Shown here: piece after piece, positions 1 through 11,119 of the stretch | Layout: the number at the start of each line of letters is the position of its first letter | Numbering within the stretch: position 1 is the stretch's first letter | NCBI RefSeq assembly: GCF_910592395.1 | Contig: NC_088309.1 | Span: 20,028,599 to 20,092,598, forward strand | DNA length: 64,000 bases | Direction: 5' to 3' | DNA from: Lineus longissimus | Lineage: Eukaryota > Nemertea > Pilidiophora > Heteronemertea > Lineidae | Program-made: the position numbers and the translations under genes | Notes under the pieces: generated by a model | Seen by the model: the letters and a program-made list of their open reading frames with translations, nothing else | Databases searched by the model: none | Told to the model about the DNA's origin: nothing

Positions 1-253
1 GGTGAAGTATGTATCAGCTCAGACTCTGAGCTAGTCACTTTTTCCGTGACTTGTCAATCAGGTTTATTATTTGAAAATGATTGTACCCAATATTTTGTCA
101 TCATTGGGCAGTTTGACCGAGAGTGCTCATCAAACTTGCTCCATCCTCCCCTTAGAAATTGTTCATCTTATGGCATTGATGACAATTGTGACCCTCAACA
201 AGTGAAAGTTGTTCAATCACTTTTTCATTTCATTTGTTTATTTTCATTTTCAG

Positions 254-3200
254 GCCTGCAAGCCTTCACATGCTGAAGACTAAGAATACAGTTGGCTATC
301 CTTTTATTTTCTTTATGATTGCATGTGTCAAGTGAGTATATACTGTTATACAGAGTAAAGAAAAAGTTTTAAGTTGGTTTTGTCATTTTATGAAAGCATA
401 GAGTTCAGGAGTGCCACCTTTGGGACAGACGAAATTAATGTTTATGATAGAAGCTCGGCTAGTGTATTCTATTTGCTCTTGTGACTTTAACTTCTCCCTT
501 TATAGACGTCCTGCATAGAGACATTCATAGATGTAGACATAGATAGAGCACAAGCCCTTCTGTAAGGGTGTTCCAGTGTTGTGTGTGGTCATGGTTTGTG
601 TACCTCAGGCACCTGTGCAAAATGCCTGGAGAATGTGTAATCCCTTTAAACATCTGGTCGGCCGCTTTATGTATATGTAGGACTAGTGTGTATATGGGCA
701 CGTTGGGCCACCTGCCAATATAAAGATGTGAATGACCTAAAAAATTTCTAAATGACATAAAAATAGGCCTGATGAACTACAGGTTGACCCAGAATTATTT
801 TCCCTCACACAGTGGATACCCAATAGAATTCTATTGTCCAAAGGAAAATAATTCTAGGCCACCTTGTAGAATAGAAGTAGCATAATTCTCCCACTTTTTT
901 AACTCTTTACATACGCTAGACCCGCGTGCGTCATAGCGTCAAAGTCCTGAATACACAGCGTCATTATTCTGATATAGTTTCCCGGGAGCGCGTCACTGAC
1001 GCGGCCGTATTTCAGGTAGTGTTTACATAAGTGATATTATCTCCGTTGCTGTTCATAGTACAGGACTAAAATTTTGGGGAGTAACTAAGAATTAAATTCC
1101 GCATAAACTCATGTAATTTATTTTGAAATCTAACGAAAAGTAACCGAGAACAAGGCCTGCAAACTTGGAGAGAAAAAAATTTCTACAAATCGCCGTAAAC
1201 ACAAAATGTTTATAATAAAAATCTAAGTCCCAGTCACTATCATCACTTCCTACCGAAACATTGATATCTGAATCTGCAAAACCTTCAAATTCTGATCCAT
1301 AGCTCGAATCAAATAAATCTATCATAAATAAACCCAGCTGGTCCCGAACAATGCGGCACGTCAATCAAAAAAAAGATTAAAGAAACGTTTAAAAATGGCC
1401 GACGAGGTCAACTTCCTGGGGAATCCCGCCAATACATCGTTATTATTCATGCCTCATGAATACTAAATTAGAACGGAGTGACCTGAATAGAAAATAGAAG
1501 CTTATCTCTTATTGGCCATTCAAATAGGGTCACCATGGAGCCAGCCAATAAGAAATTACGATACATTAAAGTTGGAGTAGCTTGTAGTCGGCTTGCCGGA
1601 GTTTCGCACTGTTTGAATGGAGCCGAGTAATGGCGGCTCCTGGGAGAACAGCGTAAGTTCTTTGCGCCGACCAGCGGCGGCTAGCGTATGTAAAGAGTTA
1701 ATGAAAAAGATTTTCAATTTCAAAATTTCTCTGAATTAATTGACTGCTTATTTGTAAATTGTTGCCCCTATTATTGCTTTATGTCATGATTGGCTGTTGC
1801 CAAAGAGAGAGTTCATAGTTCATCAACTATTAGTTCAAGTTAGACACCTTGGGTGCACCCAAGCCAGTATTGGTATCTCCAGGCCTAAACAGTAAACAGT
1901 TAACAGGAGAAAAAAATGCTTCTCGGCTAGTATACCAGTCTCACTCTGCTCTGATCCTTTCCGACAAGCCTGCAATATTTATTAGACCAGTGACTTGGGT
2001 TGGAAATAAAACCATTAAAAATTGTATATTATATATTATCAATATATTATTAATTTCAGTTCGTTGTGTTTGGTTGGATATGGCCACCTGATAGAAAATC
2101 CCGAGTTCGTCAAGATGAACCTCATGGGCGTTGCCTTCAATGCTGTCTACTTCTTCTGTTATGTTTATGTCACAAATAAAAAGGTTGGTAACTGGAATTA
2201 TAGACACGTTTAGAAATAGCTTGGCTATAAGTGAGTAGTCCAACGGCAAACTAGCCTGAATTGGCCGAGTGTAGCGCAGTGTATGCACTCCATTCTTTCT
2301 ACTGAAATGTATCTGGATTAGGCTGGGGAATGAATGTAATGCATTTGGAGACAGCAGAGTTTTAGAGTATAAAGCGCTATAAAACAACCTCCCTTAGCTG
2401 GCCATTGAGTCGTTTCTAAAATACACTCACTTTGATATAGTGCATTTTAGAAACAATGCTATGCAATTACAGTAGAACCTCTCTATTAAGGACATCTTCG
2501 AGACTGGCAAGTGCTGTCCTTAATAGAGGTGTCCTGATTAGAGAGGTCAAATTGAATAGAAACTACCAATTTGGGACCAAAACTAGTGTCCTTAATAGAG
2601 AGGTTGTCCTTAATAGAGAGTTGTCCAGTAAGGGTGGTTCCACTGTACCTGCTGTTGGAGGATATGCCATGTCAGAACATTCATTTCATTTCCAATGGCT
2701 GAATGCCAAATCTGAATATACTGCTGTTGCTAATTTGAATATTTTTTTCCCCACTCAGCTTCGACCAAAAACCATTATGAAATAGTGGTGGGGCTCAAAT
2801 TGCTACCAAGGCTGCCACTGCCACCATGTATAATCAATATTTGCTGCAACATATAACTACTAAGAGTAGGTAAAACCAGAAGAACTATACTCTCTTATGA
2901 AATAATGTTTTTATTTATACAGATGAATGCCATGAAATATCTGTTTGGAGGATTATTCTACGTGGCCTCTGTCTACGCATACTGCTCAAGACTTGAAGAT
3001 AAAGCCAAGATGACAGACAGTCTAGGATTCATCAACACTGTTGCTACCATGATTTTATTTCTAAGTCCCTTATTAGAAGTGGTGAGTGTTTTTTGGATCT
3101 GAAGCACAGTTGTCTTCTTTTTTTTTTCATCATCTCACGCAATCAAGAAATTTAAGTTGATGCGACCAGCGATTTTAATCACTGCAATAAAAAGATCTCT

Positions 3201-3906
3201 TGTCTGCAGGTAAATCTGGTAATCTGGGTTCGCTATTTGGTCGCATGCACAAGTTTATAATAAATGCTTATACATGTACATATCTTTACCAATTTTCTTT
3301 GTAGCCCGATTTCGTGCATGCCAAAAGTTGTGAAGGGATGCCATTGATGATGTTGGTTAGCGGCACAATCTGTTCTTTGTCGTGGACTGTTTATGGGAAA
3401 ATGTTGGACGATCCTTATATCTACGTAAGTAAATTCTATTAAAACAAGAACAAGGATGGGTGCTAATGTTTTTTCAGTCCGAAGGGTTTCCTCAATAGTG
3501 AGGTTCAACTGTATCTAAAATATGTTCGCGTCAATACATTACTCTCACTAGGCTTATTGCCAGATTTTGTGAGAAGCTTGCGCACTTGGATGCAAAGGAA
3601 CTTGGGCTTGTTGGCAGCGTTCTACAACTCTGCTGACTGCGTGTGAAAGTTACCCCATCAGGCCACGAAACAAGATGGCACTGATTAGAAAGTTCTATAA
3701 ATCTTGACCACATGGGTAATTTCCATGTTCCAAATTTGTCAACAGATGTCACCGTGGCTGAATTACATGTGAAGTCATTTTTCTAAAACTGAATCCTTCT
3801 ACAATCTTTCTTTCAGGCCCCAAACTTTCCAAGTTTTTTCACCAATGGAGTGTACTTTCTTCTGCTCATCATATACGGCCGTGGAGACAAGTCAAAGACG
3901 GACTAG
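254..3906 (+). CDS. SLC50A1: SWEET-family (SLC50) sugar transporter, 5'-incomplete, five exons
   Basis: Seen: coding exons at 254-331, 2060-2183, 2923-3081, 3305-3424 and 3817-3906 (stop TAG 3904-3906), all with GT-AG borders and phases that join (1/2/0/0/0). They give 189 residues. The joined protein has the two-MtN3-repeat layout of SWEETs. The first half includes MLKTKNTVGYPF and, across the first junction, ACVNSLCLVGYGHL, which lines up with the NNLGWLSYG stretch of animal SLC50A1. The second half has LLEV, then EGMPLMMLVSGTICSLSWTV, DDPYIYAPNFPSFF and a short charged tail. Known: SWEETs are seven-helix uniporters moving mono- or disaccharides across plasma or Golgi membranes. Animal proteins are about 220 residues, so about 30 residues (helix 1) are missing upstream. 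Exon 254-331 opens in phase with a preceding exon, which I could not find in the first 253 bases. Confident of family; substrate unknown. Confidence 0.87.
332..2059. other. Intron of the SWEET gene, mostly occupied by a piggyBac-like remnant
   Basis: This 1.7-kb intron contains the TTAA-flanked element listed separately at 903-1697. The remaining sequence (332-898, 1702-2059) is AT-rich. I see no conserved exon in it. Confidence 0.7.
903..1697 (-). mobile_element. piggyBac-like DNA transposon remnant, TTAA target site
   Basis: Seen: a perfect 17-bp terminal inverted repeat, CTCTTTACATACGCTAG at 903-919 and its reverse complement at 1681-1697. Each copy is flanked directly by TTAA (899-902 and 1698-1701). 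On the minus strand an ORF at 1364-1092 (90 aa) has an acidic stretch with GSDDSDWDLD. Known: TTAA duplication is the hallmark of piggyBac elements, and piggyBac transposases often start with a long acidic, Ser/Asp-rich N-terminus. Inferred: an internally deleted copy that kept the 5' end of the transposase ORF. No catalytic DDD core remains. The outermost TIR bases differ from the CCC start common in this superfamily, so the subfamily is uncertain. Confidence 0.75.
2470..2645. mobile_element. Short TA-flanked MITE (Tc1/mariner or pogo type)
   Basis: A 176-bp unit in a SWEET intron starts CAGTAGAACCTCTC and ends with the complement of CAGTGGAACCACCC. TA dinucleotides lie on both sides (2468-2469, 2646-2647). 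Inside are repeated inverted copies of TATTAAGGAC / GTCCTTAATA. The TA target and the CAGT(A/G)GAACC ends fit a non-autonomous Tc1/mariner-pogo element. Related fragments lie at 3484-3511 and 5909-5990. Confidence 0.65.
3484..3511. mobile_element. End fragment of the 2470-type MITE
   Basis: CCTCAATAGTGAGGTTCAACTG followed by TA matches the terminal inverted repeat of the 2470-2645 element on the opposite strand, with a few changes. It sits in the last intron of the SWEET gene. The other end was not found. Confidence 0.4.
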
Positions 3907-4689
3907 CTACCAAGGGAGGGTTTTGAGGGGGTCGACCTAATATTGTTTCCCGTGAAGTGCCTACCGGTAGTAAATTCCTCAAGTGAATTATCTTACTGCC
4001 CCAAATGATAAGTGCATGTTTATTAGGGATTTAGACTTGATCTTAAGTTAAATCATGTTGTCAACCTAATGTAGCTCAATCCGCCTTTAAAACTATTATC
4101 GTGGGACAAGTCTTCCTCAGTTATTATCTGTAAACCTAGAAATAGTCAGCTTATTTTTTTCATGGTTTCATATCTTGCAACTTTAACATCCGAAAAACTT
4201 TGTATTTTGACAACCAAGTTTACAATTAACTCAACAACAATTGAATTTTCTTTTTTGCGGGCAGATATTTTTGCATCTGGGTATACAGTATGCTATTTGA
4301 AATCCTGGTACTTCGACCTACATGTACTATAGTGTCCACTGTGATTAGTCCTTGATGATGTTCCTGATTAGTTGCAAATGTATTAAGAAGAAATGGCTTC
4401 CACAAACTATGGGGTTTACAGTATAATTGGCTACAATGTGTGTAATACTCATATAGTATCAGAGTTAAGTTCTGGAGTCAAGTTTATTAGGAATTGATGC
4501 CCTTCACTAGCTCGCTAACATGTCTGTAACTCCATCATTGAAGGAGTAGAGTCAGACTGGTTCTATTTAGTATTGTTTGTATAGTATTATCTCTCATGTT
4601 TATATTTCTGATTTTCTCATCTTTTTGTCGTTACTTTGTCCATATACATGTAGATCTATTGGCAGACAAAAGATGTATACGTTTTTTTA

Positions 4690-5041
4690 AATTATTACTA
4701 ATCTCTAACCGGGTGCCTTATTTACAAATTTTTCATAAAGATTACCTTTAATATTGAAACTTTAGATTGGTGAAGATGATATATTTTATAAGTCCACAAT
4801 TATGATGGAAACCACCGGGTGCCTCGTTGCAATTGCCTACACCACAGTTCATAAATATCCATATCGGTAATGTACATGTAGATTCAGGGAAGATATATTT
4901 TATAATTCCACATTTATGATGGAAACCATTTGGTGCCTCACTGCTCTTGAATATTCATGTATCAGTAATCTACTCAAAGATTCTATGAAGATTAGTATGC
5001 ACTTTATAAATCCACATTTATGATGGAAACCATCGGGAATG
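4690..5041 (+). repeat. Degenerate tandem repeat, ~105-120 bp period, about three copies
   Basis: The phrase TTTATAAGTCCACAATTATG then GATGGAAACCACCGGGTGCC (around 4785-4825) recurs near 4897-4938 and 5003-5036 with small changes. Each copy is preceded by a GAAGAT-like stretch. A partial earlier copy with ACCGGGTGCCTTATTTAC is near 4707. The copies are diverged, so the array looks old. Confidence 0.65.
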
Positions 5042-5298
5042 CAAAGAATGCTCAATGTTTGTATACACTCTGTTTCACCGGGCTTCCCCTACATAATGTA
5101 GTTTTAACCGCTAATGTTTCTGTGATGGCAAAGTCGGCCAAATATTCACTTTTGACCTTTTTTATGATAGAAATTGATACCTTGCTGTGAGTTTCTGGTT
5201 GCCCAATCAAGACTGGTTGGGAGGCCTGAAATTACGTCCAAAATGCTCTTGTACCCCCTCTTGGTTTTGGCCTGCATTTTCAGTCTAAATGAACACTC

Positions 5299-5347
5299 AT
5301 GATTAGACAAACCAAGGATACCAGCTCGATATTGATTCCTTAAATAT
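5299..5347 (+). repeat. Dispersed repeat, copy 1
   Basis: GATTAGACAAACCAAGG followed by CTCGATATTGATTCCTTAAA closely matches 18522-18570 inside DNAH10 intron 9. Two copies in one window suggest a genome-wide interspersed family of unknown class. Confidence 0.45.
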
Positions 5348-5908
5348 GTCATAACAGGGTGTGACTGCTGTTTGTAAGTTCATGACAGTGATTTTTTGTT
5401 GGTTTTGGGATTGTGATAAAGAACAGTGCTAACATTTACCGGGTACTCCGTCTGCAATACTTGATGAAGAAAAATGCGATATGTAGCTCCCTTTTGTATG
5501 TTTACTATTACGATAATGGTATATTTTCTGAATAAATTATTGAAAAATATGATTACTCCTGTCTTGTTATTTTATCCTGAACACTTTTATATAGGCTCAT
5601 TCCGTCAGTTCGGCATGTCATCAGGGTTTCCACAAGGATTTGTTTTGAACACATTTCTAGCACAAAAAGTTATTTTTGCTCAATTTCTTCGTAAAATGTC
5701 CCTCTGGTGGAGACCCTGGCCACCAGTTATGACCTGGGGCCATTTTTTACACCCTTTCCCGCTGACCAAAATTTAGTCTTGTGGCGTCAAAATACCTTTG
5801 CTATACGTAGTCCTTTACTGGTTAAAGATAGCAATGGTGGTCCATAAGAGTGCTTAACCCACCACCACCTGCTCTGATTAGAACAGGCATCTACAAAGCT
5901 ACACTATA

Positions 5909-5990
5909 CAGTACAACCTCTCTATTGCAGACACCCATGGGACTGGGCGTTGGTGTCCATAATGTAGAGGTGTGCTTAATAGAGAGGTTA
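5909..5990 (+). mobile_element. Partial copy of the 2470-type MITE
   Basis: Starts TA-CAGTACAACCTCTCTATTG at 5907 and contains TGCTTAATAGAGAGGTTATG near its right side, like the interior of the 2470-2645 element. The right terminus is missing or too changed to place. Confidence 0.45.
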
Positions 5991-6012
5991 TGCCATTATT
6001 GTCCAAAAAGGA

Positions 6013-6152
6013 TATTTATGTGTATGAACACGGGGGGGGGGGGTCGTGAAGCCTGCATATTCCATATTCCATTTAGTTTGTCCAATGAGTGGATTCATGT
6101 GTATTAACATGGGGGTCGTGAACCCTACATATTACATATTCCATTTAATTGT
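6013..6152 (+). repeat. ~60-bp direct duplication
   Basis: A stretch around TGTGTATGAACACGGGG, then GGTCGTGAAGCCTGCATATT and CATATTCCATTTAGT (6020-6078), is repeated at 6098-6152 as GTGTATTAACATGGGGGTCG and so on. The first copy carries a run of 12 G. Confidence 0.6.
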
Positions 6153-7132
6153 AAATATTGACTACTTCAAATAATTTGATACCATTTATGTGCGAACTTG
6201 AAATTACTTAATTGGCATTTCTAGTGGAGGTAATATTAATTTGCCAACATTGAGATATGCAGGTTGTGTTCGCATGCTACATACTACATAGACAGCGTAC
6301 ATCCTTATACATGTAGTTGTATGAAGCATTTGATTGAGCTACCACACATCAAGCTTTATTCTTTGTAATTAGAGCAGAAGCACAACTCAATGGACAGCTA
6401 TTAATGTTACAATATACAGTAGCTTGGTAATGTGATGCACAGTGAAGATAATTAAACAATACATTTGGTTTTAACTAGGAGAGCAACGGACATTAAATTC
6501 ACTACCACAACCAGCAATATAGGCATGAAAATTTTCGAGTGTCCTATTGAATTAACTTGGGTCTTGTTGTCCTCACCGATTTTAGATTCATTATTCTCTT
6601 GTACACTCGCAGTACTACAGAAAGTACTCTAAAGTACTACAAAATACAATCTAAATTGGAATCTTTTCTCGGCCTGTTACAACCAATTATGTCCAGCAAA
6701 CCGACACATTGTATCAACATTTTCATCAATGCGGCTAAACAAAATACCCTTTCGACATGGTTTGAAGCTGAGAAGGTATTTAGATGGAAATCAGGAATAA
6801 TCTGTGAGACGGACTGATTCCAAAATCCTTTAAGCATGTCAGCTAACTCTGACTTTCTCCAGGCAGTATGAGCAAGACTGTGATGCCAGACAATGAAGTC
6901 TGGCTTATTTCAATTGAAGTCCCAGTGTTCTTGTCATTATGTTATCAGGAGACCGACAGTAGTAGATTAAAATCAACAAGGAATAGTAAATAAATTTTAT
7001 GAAATTATTTATTAACAATGACAATTTATTTACAAAATTCAAACAAGTCTGATGAAGTGGATGTACCAAACGCATGATAATGAGGAGTTAACTGTACAAA
7101 AAGTAAAAATCACTGAGTGTCAAATACATGTA

Positions 7133-8181
7133 CAGTGGAACCCCGGTAACACGACCACTCATGGGACCGTGGTCGGAGTGGTCGCGTTACCGGGGTGGTC
7201 GTGTTAGCGAGGTTGGGAATCCCCAGACGAAATACATGATTATTTTTCCCGCCACAATTGCCGACTGCATGGCGTGTGTACGCTGTACTACCATAGCAAC
7301 GCTGCCTGATTGAGATGATGCACGCTCCAAAGTTTTGTTACCATGCCTCGCAAGAACAGTTCGTCGATAAAATTACATGTTACATTCTCAGAATGAGTTA
7401 GAAAAGGTAATTTTGTAACTCATTTTAGCCACAAAGTTTCATTATCTGCCCGACGTGACGCATTTGCGGGCAATTTGGTGAATCATCCTCCATGTACCCG
7501 ACTGTTTGTGACGATTGAAGTAAACTTGTCGTATGATTCCACGTGAATGATGAGTTGAGTAATGCTACAGTTTTAATCAAATCTATTTTCAGTCAAAATA
7601 TTTAAAGAAATATAAAATGATACTGTAGTAAATCAACCAAGTTCTCCATATCATAAAACATTCAAACGTCTCGCAAGCTTGTTATTTTCATAAGTGTGGT
7701 CTTCAAACTACCCGCCGTTTATTATAAGTTCATATGCAAATCACGCAAATCACATGATTTTGCTGCTGCTGAGTGCGCATGTCTGGTACTGAACTGGCTC
7801 ATTGATGAAAACAAACCATGAAAACGTTAGAAAAGGAAAGTTTATTTATTCATTTACACTTATACAATTGATCATACCTGCAAAATCACATTGTATTTTT
7901 TGTTTTCATATGTATTCCCATGGCCATTGTCCCCGTCTCAACAAAGCTTGGCAGCGAGGTGCGACCGATTACGGCAATTAGGCCTGGTGGTCGGGTTAGC
8001 GGGGTTGATTTTCAGTTTGGGACCGGCCAAGCCAGTGGTCGCGGTCGGGGTACCGGGGTGGTCGTCTTAGCGGGGGTCTCTTAATGGTAATTAGAGAGGA
8101 AACCATTCGGGACCGGAGAATCGTGGTCGCGTTGGCGGGGTGGTCGCGTTACTGAGGTGGTCGCCAACCGGGGTTCCACTG
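7133..8181. mobile_element. Non-autonomous pogo/Tigger-like DNA transposon (~1.05 kb)
   Basis: Seen: CAGTGGAACCCCGGTAAC at 7133 and an inverted partner ending at 8181 (read inward on the minus strand, CAGTGGAACCCCGGTTGG), each flanked by TA (7131-7132, 8182-8183). Subterminal GC-rich blocks repeat GTGGTCGCGTTACCGGGG on both sides (7180-7215; 7980-8160). The middle has no transposase-length ORF. Known: TA target duplication and CAGTGGAACC-type ends are typical of pogo/Tc1-mariner elements. It lies between the SWEET and TM2D3 genes. Confidence 0.75.
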
Positions 8182-8496
8182 TACATACAAACAAAAATGT
8201 GTCAGTTTTTTGCATGTTTTGCCCAGCGCAGCGGTCAATGTAAATCCTGTACTCCTCCTACTCAGGAGTCAACACTTAGTCTTGCAATACGCCTGGCCCC
8301 AAATGGAGGCACAATCTTTATATCAATCAAGACCAAACAATGGAAAAAATACTTAGAACTTATTACGTCGGTTATCCATTTCTAATAACGACATACTTGT
8401 ATGGCATTACTATGACTTGCACTACCGGACTATTGCACTGATATTCAAGAGGAAACATGAAAACATATGAAATGTTGCAATTATTTGTTAACTTTT
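8182..8496. other. Short interval downstream of TM2D3 (its 3' UTR on the minus strand)
   Basis: 315 bases between the pogo-like element and the TM2D3 stop codon. The 3' UTR of TM2D3 should lie here. No canonical minus-strand AATAAA was seen. Confidence 0.5.
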
Positions 8497-10982
8497 CTAG
8501 TAAATGTACACTGATCCATCAGCTGGTCCAACATATCCTGTCGCTATCAACACAACGTCAACAATTGTCCACACACCAAGGCCTCCAAAACTGAATAATT
8601 TTCCAATGCCCCCTCGCCAGAGTCCAAGGTAGAAGCGATCAACACCAAAACCACCTAATGTAATGCTGGAAAGAGAAGAAGACACTATTAGGTCATATCA
8701 AAGTCAATGGATGTGTGCTTGGTTTTCAGTGAGGATGATCTTCAAGTGGGATTTGTTAGTATAAGGGGAGCGTGGTGGCACAAAAGGGAGCATCCGACTT
8801 GTGATCGGGAGGTCTTGGGTTTCGAGACTCGGCCAGTGCCACTCAGTACTCACAATTAGCCTGAAATGCCCACAATGTGCGCTTTTTGGTTTCTGGATCT
8901 GGCTTGGGTATAAATTAAAAGCACTTTGAGATTGTAATGCTAGTAAAGAGTGCTATAATGTAACAAGTTACATTTAGGTTGCAGGTCAATTTGAAAAGCC
9001 ATCCTTTTGAAAATGCCCTTGACAGTACCCATTCCAGGACTGGTTAATTTACTGCTAAGGGCAGTAATGATGCGCAGTTGATTGTGTCGATGTTTTAATT
9101 CTGTCAATCAAAATGGGCAAAGGAGCTGAAATTCTTGTGCTAAGTATTGAGAGCAAGTATATGTAACAAGACCAACACACTGAACAGAATAGAACTCATA
9201 CCTTAGTAACAAAGAAGTTGACCAACGATAACCCCTCGTCCAATTGCATGGCACATTTTTATAAAACTGTCTTCGCCCTAGAAATAGAAATATAATGCAT
9301 TTAAAAAAACCAACAATGACTATAGTGTGGTCAAACAGATAATTCACCATTTACCCAAAAAATACATCGGAGCACTATGGGTTTGTGATGAAGGAGGACC
9401 AGCTACATTTGGAATCGGCCAGGTTGTCTGATTAGCAACTTGACATAAAGCCTTAAAATCGATCACTGGGTCGCCTTATTTCTCTGAAATGGCACTGCAG
9501 CAAATAAACTGGCAAATTTTTGTTGCCTCACTATATTTTGTTTATTCAATTCCAGCTCCTGATAGGTTCCTCAAATTAGATAAAAGGGTACCCACTTTAA
9601 CTACTTACCCATGCAAATGATGTCATCTTTTACTGTACAATTTGCCAAATAATATGATTTTGGTGCCGTTATAACTCTGCATGTGTTGTTTCTAGTACAT
9701 TTATATTCCTCTTTTTCGGTCTGATAACAATAACGACACACCATCTTCTTATCAAAAGATCTTGATCCCTGAAAATCAGCAGTCAAAAAATTTATATATC
9801 TCATGACAAAAATGATTATCATTCTGAACAATTACATGCAAGTTTTCCTATTTACAGTCTTTTTATAAGGTCCAAAAACATCTCTTCGTTTTTATCTCAT
9901 CTTTACAAAAACGAATTTTCAACTTTAGAAGATCCAGCCCTCTGACAAAAGTTTCAAGACATAGACATATGTGTACAGCAGCGCTTATCCATTATGTTAT
10001 TGCATTCTTTGATGTGAGCCAGGTGTTATTTGATGATATCAAGGAGATTCCTATTTCACTACACCCTGATCATTGTTTGGAATCGAGCAAAGGAAGAAGT
10101 TTATGTCGGCCTGACTTAAGGATTCACTGCCATTGTTTCTTCAAACGATAAATCCCCCTTATTTCATCAATTAAAACAAGACTGATAACTTTTTTTGAGA
10201 AATGTTAGTAAAAATGGTCAAGTCTACATCAATATGATGTGAGGTACCCACCTCACACTCAATCCCAGTCTTCACGGAGCACCTTACTGAGACCTCCTTT
10301 CCATAATGGCAATTTGGATCAAACTGACAGTCTATGCAATAACCACCAAGTTTACTACACTCTGCATTTGTTGGGCACACTGCATTAGCGTCAGTGAAAT
10401 TGGTATCGTCTAGAGTTGGATTAGTTCTTGTGTCAAGGGGTGGAGTCGCTCCTGTGCTACCACCAGTACCAGAATTATCAGTAATTGTCTTGTTTGTCTC
10501 TGCATCACTTAACCCTCCTTCTTTGTCCTTCTGTGTGGTTTTTGGAGTAGTAGAGCCAATGTCTGATCCACCATTTTCAGATGTAAGGCCTGGAATCAAA
10601 ATCGGTGACGGTGTGACAAAAAAAAAGAAATACAGATATTTTTTTAAATCATGACAAAAGTCCACCTCTCTGGAACAAGAAAATATGAGATAATAAATAT
10701 ATTTCAACATTTCTAAGGGTCAAAATAAAAAATTACAAAAGTTTGTTTTTTTTAAACACCCTGTAGTAGTAAGTCAAGTTAAGTTTTTTTAGAATTTGGG
10801 TTCTGCTCTGGGTCTTATTACAGCCAATCAAAGCAGATAAACGGATCAAAGTTAACCTATGGTCGTGCAAGGATACTAAAGCAATTCATTAACACTTAAA
10901 ACTTACCATAACCGAGCAGAATAAAAGAGAAAAAGCAACTAAATCGAGAATAAAACGTCAAAATTCGACGAACGGAAACCAT
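8497..10982 (-). CDS. TM2D3: TM2 domain-containing protein 3 (almondex orthologue), complete, five exons
   Basis: Minus-strand exons: 10982-10907 (ATG), 10589-10252, 9768-9609, 9277-9202 and 8665-8497 (stop TAG), all GT-AG. Phases join to 272 codons. Residues 1-24 form a signal peptide (MVSVRRIL..FFSFILLGYG). Residues ~25-80 are a Ser/Thr/Gly-rich variable spacer. From ~90 to 200 there is a Cys-rich lumenal domain (CPTNAECSKLGGYC, CRYCYQTEKEEYKC) with several N-glycosylation sequons. The C-terminus has FYKNVPCNWTRGYRWS, then the TM2 domain: two helices separated by the DRF motif (D226-R227-F228 in GVDRFYLG), ending GSVYIY. Human TM2D3 is about 247 residues, so length fits. Known: fly almondex is needed for Notch signalling, and human TM2D3 variants are linked to Alzheimer risk. 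The gene is head-to-head with DNAH10. Confidence 0.95.
8764..8968 (+). repeat. tRNA-derived SINE in TM2D3 intron 4
   Basis: The head looks like a tRNA: an A-box TGGCACAAAAGG (8776-8787) and a B-box-like GGGTTTCGAGAC (8817-8828), about 30 bp apart. A body follows, and the tail has GCACTTTGAGATTG and AAGAGTGCTATAATG. That tail resembles the AAAGCGCTTTGAG..GCGCTATATAA tails shared by many SINEs and their partner LINEs. It is antisense to TM2D3 and lies wholly inside an intron. Confidence 0.7.
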
Positions 10983-11030
10983 TTTGTTTTGTCGTCGTTA
11001 GCCATGGTATCCCTGATCTTTTCGCCCCAG

Positions 11031-11084
11031 TCCTTTCGCTCCAAATCGAAGTCGTTTCGCTCCAAATCGAAATCGTTTCGCTCC
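11031..11084 (+). repeat. 21-bp tandem repeat in the shared promoter, ~2.6 copies
   Basis: TCSTTTCGCTCCAAATCGAA-type units begin at 11031, 11052 and 11073, with exact 21-bp spacing. The third copy ends after TCGTTTCGCTCC. CpG content is higher than in surrounding DNA. Confidence 0.8.
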
Positions 11085-11119
11085 CTGGGACTTTACCACA
11101 TAGCAACGTGGACTACTTT

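Larger units (their letters stand above)
3907..7130. other. 3' UTR of the SWEET gene and intergenic repeats
   Basis: No further conserved ORF follows the SWEET stop. The first canonical AATAAA on the plus strand is far away, at 5531-5536, so the poly(A) site of the SWEET transcript is not resolved. The interval holds the tandem repeat at 4690-5041, a dispersed repeat at 5299-5347, a MITE fragment at 5909-5990 and a ~60-bp direct duplication at 6013-6152. Small ORFs here (for example 5474-5776) show no conserved motif and I leave them out. Confidence 0.6.

Noticed and set aside
46-253. First SWEET exon sought at the left edge
   Set aside because: The frame open through 46-276 reads intron sequence across the 253 acceptor and shows no helix-1-like peptide, so I did not call an exon.
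7280-7296. X-box-like ACTACCATAGCAAC
   Set aside because: It lies inside the pogo-like transposon, far from any ciliary gene start, and the left half-site is poor.
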